Shown: in pieces, positions 6,178 through 10,003 of the stretch
Layout of the letters: each line of letters begins with the position of its first letter
Numbering within the stretch: position 1 is the stretch's first letter
From: Helicobacter_J cappadocius
GTDB lineage: Bacteria > Campylobacterota > Campylobacteria > Campylobacterales > Helicobacteraceae
Reading direction: 5' to 3'
Assembly (NCBI RefSeq): GCF_030686155.1
Contig: NZ_JAUPEV010000020.1
Location: 1-10,003 of the forward strand
DNA: 10,003 nt
The notes under the pieces: generated by a model
Told to the model about the DNA's origin: nothing
Database searches by the model: none
The model's input: the letters and a program-made list of their open reading frames with translations, nothing else
Made by a program: the position numbers and the translations under genes

Positions 6178-6830
6178 TATATCGAAAATAAATTAGGAGA
6201 ATAAGAATGAAGATCAAAGCAAGAATCTAAGGTTTGTTTATCCCCCCCCCCCATTGAATTGTAAATTTTATTGCTAGAAGCTAGAAATTGTTCATGTAGA
6301 TCCAAGATATTTTTGTTTCTTTTTGATATTCTTTTTGCAGGTATGCCAAAATATACTCCCCAAGCCTCCGTAGGACGCATAATCAAGCTAGAAGCCCCTA
6401 CACTTACGCCTTCTGCAAGAGAGCCTCCTGGAAGTATAGTAGAGCCACAACCCAGCAGAGAAAACTTCTCTAGCCTGATAGGTTTAGTGGTGATTTTTCT
6501 ATATTCTGCGGGAATGCAAGGTCCCACTAACGCATTTCCACTGAAGTCATCGCTAGATCCTAATATCTTGCATTGCACACTCATGGCTGAAAAATCATCA
6601 AGATATATTCCCTCTTCTTTTGCCATAAGAATACTTCCAGCACCGATATGGATATGACTTTTTATGTTGATATGCCCAGAGAGAATCACAAAATCATCAA
6701 TGCGTACATTATTTCCAATAGATATGTTTTGGGCACCATAAATACTAGCTTTTTTACTTAAAAGAATATCTTCTCCTAGTGATTTAAAGCCTAGTTTTTG
6801 CAACTCTTGTGTCGTATAAAAACTATCCAT
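6159..6830 (-). CDS. WbbJ-like hexapeptide acyltransferase with a phase-variable C-terminal tail
   Basis: 223 residues from the ATG at 6830. The body is a left-handed beta-helix O-acetyltransferase of the WbbJ/NodL type: a short N-terminal helix (SFYTTQELQKLGF), hexapeptide repeats from about residue 25 (KASIYGAQNISIGNNVRIDDF), an extended loop (SSDDFSGNALVGPCIPAEY), and the closing WGVYFGIPAKRISKR. Such enzymes O-acetylate sugars of surface glycans with acetyl-CoA. After the natural end the frame enters a G11 tract and runs 27 more residues to TAATG of acyltransferase B; other tract lengths stop within about five codons. Start choice: MDSFY fits my recollection of where family members begin, and AGG lies 6 nt before it. 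In-frame alternatives are ATG 6881, which falls inside a candidate -10, and TTG 6893. It is the first gene of the operon. Confidence 0.87.
   Translation of the reverse strand: MDSFYTTQELQKLGFKSLGEDILLSKKASIYGAQNISIGNNVRIDDFVILSGHINIKSHIHIGAGSILMAKEEGIYLDDFSAMSVQCKILGSSDDFSGNALVGPCIPAEYRKITTKPIRLEKFSLLGCGSTILPGGSLAEGVSVGASSLIMRPTEAWGVYFGIPAKRISKRNKNILDLHEQFLASSNKIYNSMGGGDKQTLDSCFDLHSYSPNLFSIYSSKVA
6242..6252 (-). repeat. Poly-G contingency tract (G11) at the WbbJ-like C-terminus
   Basis: Eleven consecutive C on the plus strand; coding-sense flanks AATTCAAT and ATAAACAAACC. Eleven G keeps the frame open to the TAATG at 6159; 10 G gives MGGGINKP-stop and 9 or 12 G stops directly after the glycines. 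The conserved enzyme body is untouched in every phase. Confidence 0.92.
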
Positions 6831-6871
6831 TTCCAACCTGAATTTTAGTGTTTTGTATTTTTGTCGTAAGT

Positions 6872-6882
6872 ATTTTAGCATA
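6872..6882 (-). promoter_or_regulatory. Candidate extended -10 promoter of the glycan acylation operon
   Basis: On the minus strand TATGCTAAAAT, one mismatch from the extended -10 seen before the ligase gene (TATGCTATAAT). It ends 41 nt before the ATG at 6830. A CATAAT-like -10 further upstream (about 6936-6941) is an alternative that would allow the longer WbbJ-like starts. It lies in the 183-bp divergent region 6831-7013. Confidence 0.4.
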
Positions 6883-6967
6883 ACATCATTCAAAAACCTA
6901 TAGTCAAAGCTTTAGGCAAAAAACTTTTATGATTAGCTTTATTATGTTTATTTAAAATCTAAAAGGT

Positions 6968-6973
6968 TATAAT
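6968..6973 (+). promoter_or_regulatory. -10 promoter of the flippase gene
   Basis: A perfect TATAAT on the plus strand, 40 nt before the flippase ATG, with AT-rich DNA upstream and no clear -35, as is usual in Helicobacter. The predicted leader is about 33 nt, with a weak ribosome site (AAGTAG). Confidence 0.55.
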
Positions 6974-7013
6974 CTCGCTTATCAATAGGAAATAAATTCC
7001 CCTAAGTAGAAAA

Positions 7014-8720
7014 ATGAAAAAACAAAAAAAAAATTCAACTAGCGATTTATATAAACTTCGTTATCTCATAACAAGACGCGATAAGATTATTTTGTTATGG
7101 CTCTTTTTGGCCACAATTGTATTTTCTGTAGTGGAAACGTTGGGCATAAGCATCATCATGCCATTTATTACATTTGCAAGTAATCCTGATAGGATTTTAA
7201 ATACTTCTATTTCATTCAAGTTTTATCAATGGATGCACTTTTCTAGCACTTTGAATTTTATGCTTTTTTTTAGTGGTGCATTGGTAGTTTTTTATATATT
7301 CAGGGCTTTTTATAGTATTTTTTATAATTACTCTCTTAATCGTTTTGCCTTTGGCAAGTCGCATTATTTTGCTTATCGATTATTTTGTAAATCAACCGAG
7401 CTTAGCTATTTTGATTTTACAAAAAAAAATACTGACAAAATACGCGTCTCTGTAGGAGAAGAAGCACAGAATGTCTCGCAATATATTCAGAATTTTTTGC
7501 AGATGTTTGCAGAGGTATTTACGATCGCTTTGATGTATGTTTTGCTTTTATTGGTTAGCTGGAAGATGACTTTGGTACTCACTGTTATTATGGCATTGCA
7601 GATATTATTTATCATCAAGACCGTTAGCAAAAAAATAAAAAAGCAAGGCGACAAACGTGCGATGATAGAAACTCAGTTTGGAAAAATTATCACCCAAACC
7701 TTCGGAAACTTCAAGTTTATCAAGCTCAAAGGAAATCAAAAAGAGATTTATGAAGTTTTTGAACGTACAAGTTCTCATCGAGCAAATATCTTTACAAAAT
7801 TTCAAACCCTCAACTCCATTCCAAAAAGTTTTTTAGAGACCATTGGTTTTATCTTGCTTATTTCTTGCGTTGCTTATATTTTGGTGAGATACAACGATGT
7901 AAGTGCAGTTATTCCTATTATTTCTATGTATGCGCTTGCTCTTTATCGCATACTTCCTTCAGCAAATAAAATTTTAACCAACTACAATGCGATGAGTTTT
8001 TATAAAAAAGCTCTCAGTAATGTTTATGAAAACCTCACATATCAAACAGAACTAGAAGATAATAAACCTTGTGAATTTGAAAAAAGCATCGAGCTTAAAA
8101 ATGTTAGTTTTGCTTATAATGATTCTAAACCTGTGATTGAAAATTTTAATCTCATCATCAACAAGGGCGATAAGGTCGCATTTTGTGGTCCCTCTGGAGC
8201 AGGTAAAAGCACCCTAGTAGATATTATTATCGGAATATACAAGCCAAAAAAAGGGGAAATATTTATCGATGGTTTTAAACTCGATAATCACAATCTTCCA
8301 GCTTGGCGTAAAAAAATAGGTTATATTCCACAAACGATATATCTTTTTGATGGAAATGTTGCCGAAAATGTAGCATTTGGAAGCGAAATGAACAAAGAAA
8401 AGCTTATTTCTGCTTGTAAAAAAGCCAATATTTGGGAGTTTTTAGAGCAACACAATGGACTTGAAACTATCGTAGGCGAGGGGGGAATACTCCTAAGTGG
8501 AGGGCAAAAGCAAAGAATTGGTATTGCTAGAGCCATATATGATGATCCTGAAATTTTAGTATTAGATGAGGCTACAAGCGCATTAGACACAGATACTGAA
8601 GAGAAGATCATGAATGAAATATATGATGTAGCAAAAAACAAGACACTCTTAGTTATTGCCCATAGGCTCAATACCATCAAACGTTGCAATAAAAAAATAG
8701 ATATCTCTTTGAGTGCTTAA
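7014..8720 (+). CDS. ABC-type lipid-linked glycan flippase, PglK/Wzk-like
   Basis: 568 residues: an N-terminal transmembrane half (about 1-320, several hydrophobic helices) fused to an ATPase half. ATPase motifs: Walker A GPSGAGKST (392-400), Q-loop YIPQTIYLF, signature LSGGQ (494-498), Walker B ILVLDEA (514-520), and the switch His in IAHRL. The layout ETLGISIIMPFITFAS and the stretch YALALYRILPSANKI closely resemble my recollection of Campylobacter PglK, which flips lipid-linked oligosaccharide across the inner membrane; H. pylori Wzk does the same for O-antigen. It is divergent from the acylation operon, and its likely cargo is the glycan decorated there (inference). Odd points: a run of ten A near codon 5, and a C-terminus that ends about 10-12 residues earlier than PglK after an A7 run. 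Multidrug export is the generic alternative. Confidence 0.93.
   Translation: MKKQKKNSTSDLYKLRYLITRRDKIILLWLFLATIVFSVVETLGISIIMPFITFASNPDRILNTSISFKFYQWMHFSSTLNFMLFFSGALVVFYIFRAFYSIFYNYSLNRFAFGKSHYFAYRLFCKSTELSYFDFTKKNTDKIRVSVGEEAQNVSQYIQNFLQMFAEVFTIALMYVLLLLVSWKMTLVLTVIMALQILFIIKTVSKKIKKQGDKRAMIETQFGKIITQTFGNFKFIKLKGNQKEIYEVFERTSSHRANIFTKFQTLNSIPKSFLETIGFILLISCVAYILVRYNDVSAVIPIISMYALALYRILPSANKILTNYNAMSFYKKALSNVYENLTYQTELEDNKPCEFEKSIELKNVSFAYNDSKPVIENFNLIINKGDKVAFCGPSGAGKSTLVDIIIGIYKPKKGEIFIDGFKLDNHNLPAWRKKIGYIPQTIYLFDGNVAENVAFGSEMNKEKLISACKKANIWEFLEQHNGLETIVGEGGILLSGGQKQRIGIARAIYDDPEILVLDEATSALDTDTEEKIMNEIYDVAKNKTLLVIAHRLNTIKRCNKKIDISLSA
7024..7033 (+). repeat. Poly-A tract (A10) at the flippase 5' end
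   Basis: Ten consecutive A covering codons 4-7 (CAA AAA AAA AAT) of the flippase. Loss of one A would lead into a frame that stops after roughly a dozen codons, so slippage here would silence the gene. Shown in the ON frame. Confidence 0.75.
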
Positions 8721-8750
8721 GCAGCCTCTTGTGATTATTTGTTCAAATAG

Positions 8751-9191
8751 CTATACAAAAAACATTGCTTTAGCTAGTATCACGATGATAAATCCCAGTG
8801 TGAGGGCTAGAGGATGAATGATATTTCTTAGAGGGCTTGGTTTTTTTAGAATAAAAGCATAGGTTAAAGATATCAGTATCATCATTATAATAACAAGAGC
8901 GAAGAATATTTTTATAACAAGGAGTTTTTGAAGATTTGTATCAAACCACCCTTGAGCACTATTGATATAATTACTCATCATCATGCCTCCTGTTAGTAAG
9001 AGTCCAAGCACACATAAAGGCATAATTTTACTACCTTTTTGAGAGATTGCTTTTGATGCTTTAAAATAGATTTCTTCTCCGAACATTTTTTTGACATTAG
9101 GAAATATTGCAATATCAAAAAATAAGTAACCCAAGAAGATGATGGCACAGGATAAATGAATGATCAGGATAAACGGGTAGATTGTTTGCAT
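8751..9191 (-). CDS. CopD-like four-helix integral membrane protein
   Basis: 146 residues from the ATG at 9191, chosen because AAGGAA lies 5-6 nt upstream and a longer frame to 9284 would put the promoter inside the gene. Four hydrophobic segments are visible: about 5-29, 56-74, 89-115 and 125-145. His12 at the start of helix 1 (IIHLSCAIIFLGYLFFD) and His126 before helix 4 (IIHPLALTLGF) could bind a metal or haem, as in CopD-type proteins. The resemblance to the copper-resistance CopD family is by general pattern; HemJ-like or other small membrane families are alternatives, and no function is firmly assigned. It is convergent with the flippase (30 bp between stops) and has no visible link to the glycan genes. 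Confidence 0.75.
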   Translation of the reverse strand: MQTIYPFILIIHLSCAIIFLGYLFFDIAIFPNVKKMFGEEIYFKASKAISQKGSKIMPLCVLGLLLTGGMMMSNYINSAQGWFDTNLQKLLVIKIFFALVIIMMILISLTYAFILKKPSPLRNIIHPLALTLGFIIVILAKAMFFV

Positions 9192-9373
9192 AGAATTCCT
9201 TTTTTGGTTATTTGGGAGTATATCTAAAACAACTCTATGGCAATATAAAATAATAAATAGATTTTGTGCTATCTGATAAATCAAATCCTTGCTTATAAAA
9301 GCAACTTTTCACTACACCTTATTACATTTTTCACAAGCACTTACTTGAGCGTCAAAATCCCCTAAAATCCCAA
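9192..9373. other. Intergenic region between the CopD-like gene and hsdS
   Basis: About 180 bp, AT-rich. It holds the candidate promoter of the CopD-like gene (TATACT on the minus strand at 9217-9222, 25 nt before its ATG) and a possible 21-codon reading frame next to hsdS (9312-9377). No hairpin-plus-T-run terminator for hsdS is seen. Confidence 0.5.
9217..9222 (-). promoter_or_regulatory. Candidate -10 of the CopD-like gene
   Basis: TATACT on the minus strand, five of six matches to TATAAT, 25 nt before the ATG at 9191. Upstream is an AT-rich stretch including TATATT, with no clear -35. Confidence 0.35.
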
Positions 9374-9377
9374 TCAA
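9312..9377 (-). CDS. Possible 21-codon small ORF overlapping the hsdS stop
   Basis: A TTG at 9377 stands 4 nt after GGAGG and opens a 21-codon frame with two cysteines in an ACEKCNK motif, ending TAG at 9312. The GGAGG is also just hsdS coding sequence, and TTG starts are rare, so this may be chance. No homology is recognised. Confidence 0.15.
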   Translation of the reverse strand: MIGILGDFDAQVSACEKCNKV

Positions 9378-10003
9378 AGTGCCTCCTCAAACCTAAGCAG
9401 CTTGTCTCTGTAATACTCATACTGCTTCTTCCTCATCTGTATCTCCGCAGGAATCCCCAAAGAAATATCATTCACAAGCTCATCAAACTTATCCAATATC
9501 CCCACAATCCTCTTCTGCTCCTCTAAAGGCGGGATGGGGATTTCTAATCGTTCGATTATTGTTCTTGATAGGCGTGGTATTCCAGCTCTCCAAACATTTG
9601 AACGAATAAAATTCTGTTTTGTCAATAAAAAATAATAAATATATTTGTTTTCTATACCTTTTAAATCTGAGAATATCAAGCAGTCGTCCGCTGCCCAAAA
9701 ATCAATATTGCTATAACCTATCTCACCTGCCGATCCAGCACTTATTATGTATGTTGTGTTTGCCTGTGAATTATATTCATTGTAGTATCCCATTGGCGTA
9801 AGAGAATTTTGATAAACAGGATATATCCCTCCGTTAGTTAATTGTTTTTTTATAACTCTTTTCCCTCGTGAAATTTTAGCAATCTCGTTTAATGGGATTT
9901 TTTCAATATCATCATAAAGTTTAAAAAGTTTGTTCAAGTAGTATTTGTATTGTTTTTGTCTGAGTTGTAGCTCGGCTTCTAGTTCGCCCTCTAGTTCTGT
10001 GAA
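9374..10003 (-). CDS. hsdS: Type I restriction-modification specificity subunit (HsdS), C-terminal half
   Basis: 209 residues are visible and the frame is open to the right window edge, so the N-terminal half is missing. TTG at 9937 is internal, not a start. Order: central conserved helix (ELEAELQLRQKQYKYYLNKL), second target-recognition domain (about IPLNEIAKISRGKR to WRAGIPRLSRTIIERLEIPIPP), then the distal conserved helix (LEEQKRIVGILDKFDELV and AEIQMRKKQYEYYRDKLL). The IPIPPLEEQKRIV block is a hallmark of HsdS. The subunit sets the DNA recognition sequence of the HsdM/HsdR complex; the two helices form the spacer between half-sites. The two conserved helices are repeats of each other, which lets recognition domains be exchanged. 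The conserved 3' end is richer in G+C than the recognition domain. HsdM and HsdR are not in the window. Confidence 0.93.
   Translation of the reverse strand, partial: FTELEGELEAELQLRQKQYKYYLNKLFKLYDDIEKIPLNEIAKISRGKRVIKKQLTNGGIYPVYQNSLTPMGYYNEYNSQANTTYIISAGSAGEIGYSNIDFWAADDCLIFSDLKGIENKYIYYFLLTKQNFIRSNVWRAGIPRLSRTIIERLEIPIPPLEEQKRIVGILDKFDELVNDISLGIPAEIQMRKKQYEYYRDKLLRFEEAL

Noticed and set aside
8736..8749. Inverted repeat TATTTG-tt-CAAATA between the convergent flippase and CopD-like genes, as a terminator
   Set aside because: The stem is only six AT-rich pairs with a two-base loop and no T-run; too weak to call.
9192..9284. Longer start for the CopD-like protein (31 extra residues)
   Set aside because: No ribosome site there, the added residues are not family-like, and the AAGGAA plus ATG at 9191 is better.
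1..10003. CRISPR arrays, tRNA or rRNA genes, insertion sequences, prophage genes
   Set aside because: No regularly spaced repeats, cloverleaf-like segments, transposase or phage motifs were seen on either strand.

Overview
The window reads as a low-GC member of the Campylobacterota, most likely Helicobacter. The grounds are AT-rich coding, tightly overlapping genes, three long poly-G contingency tracts, a PglK/Wzk-type lipid-linked glycan flippase, and a type I restriction specificity gene. The species cannot be named from the sequence alone.

Layout. At the left edge (minus strand) is the N-terminal third of a DltA/NRPS-like AMP-binding ligase with its own promoter. From about 6830 down to 744, also on the minus strand, runs one compact operon. 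In transcription order it encodes: a WbbJ-like O-acyltransferase; a PglD-like acyltransferase (copy B); a DltC-like carrier protein (ACP3); a ketoacyl-ACP synthase III; a second carrier protein (ACP2); a second PglD-like acyltransferase (copy A); a third carrier protein (ACP1); an SDR reductase; an AAC(3)-family N-acetyltransferase; and a second SDR that is frameshifted at a G10 tract. A divergent promoter region (6831-7013) separates this operon from the plus-strand flippase (7014-8720). A CopD-like four-helix membrane protein and the C-terminal half of an HsdS subunit, both minus strand, fill the right end.

How the genes may work together. KAS III, two SDRs and two ordinary ACPs could build a short 3-hydroxyacyl chain on a carrier. 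The adenylating ligase and the DltC-like carrier could activate an amino acid. Four acyltransferases could place acetyl or acyl groups on sugars, with the flippase moving a lipid-linked glycan across the inner membrane. This resembles acyl-decoration islands of surface glycans or glycosylated flagellin. The chemistry is inferred from families and was not observed.

The most unusual feature concerns the two PglD-like genes. Both start at a TAATG stop/start overlap and have no visible Shine-Dalgarno sequence. In each case the gene before them (ACP2 or the WbbJ-like gene) already has a natural C-terminus. It is then extended through a G11 tract and a tail of just under 30 residues that ends exactly at that TAATG. 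In any other tract length frame the upstream gene stops within a few codons after the tract, about 80-90 nt short of the acyltransferase start. The tracts therefore look like translational-coupling switches for the downstream enzyme. A perfect 368-bp direct repeat covers the switch end and the first 117 codons of both acyltransferases.
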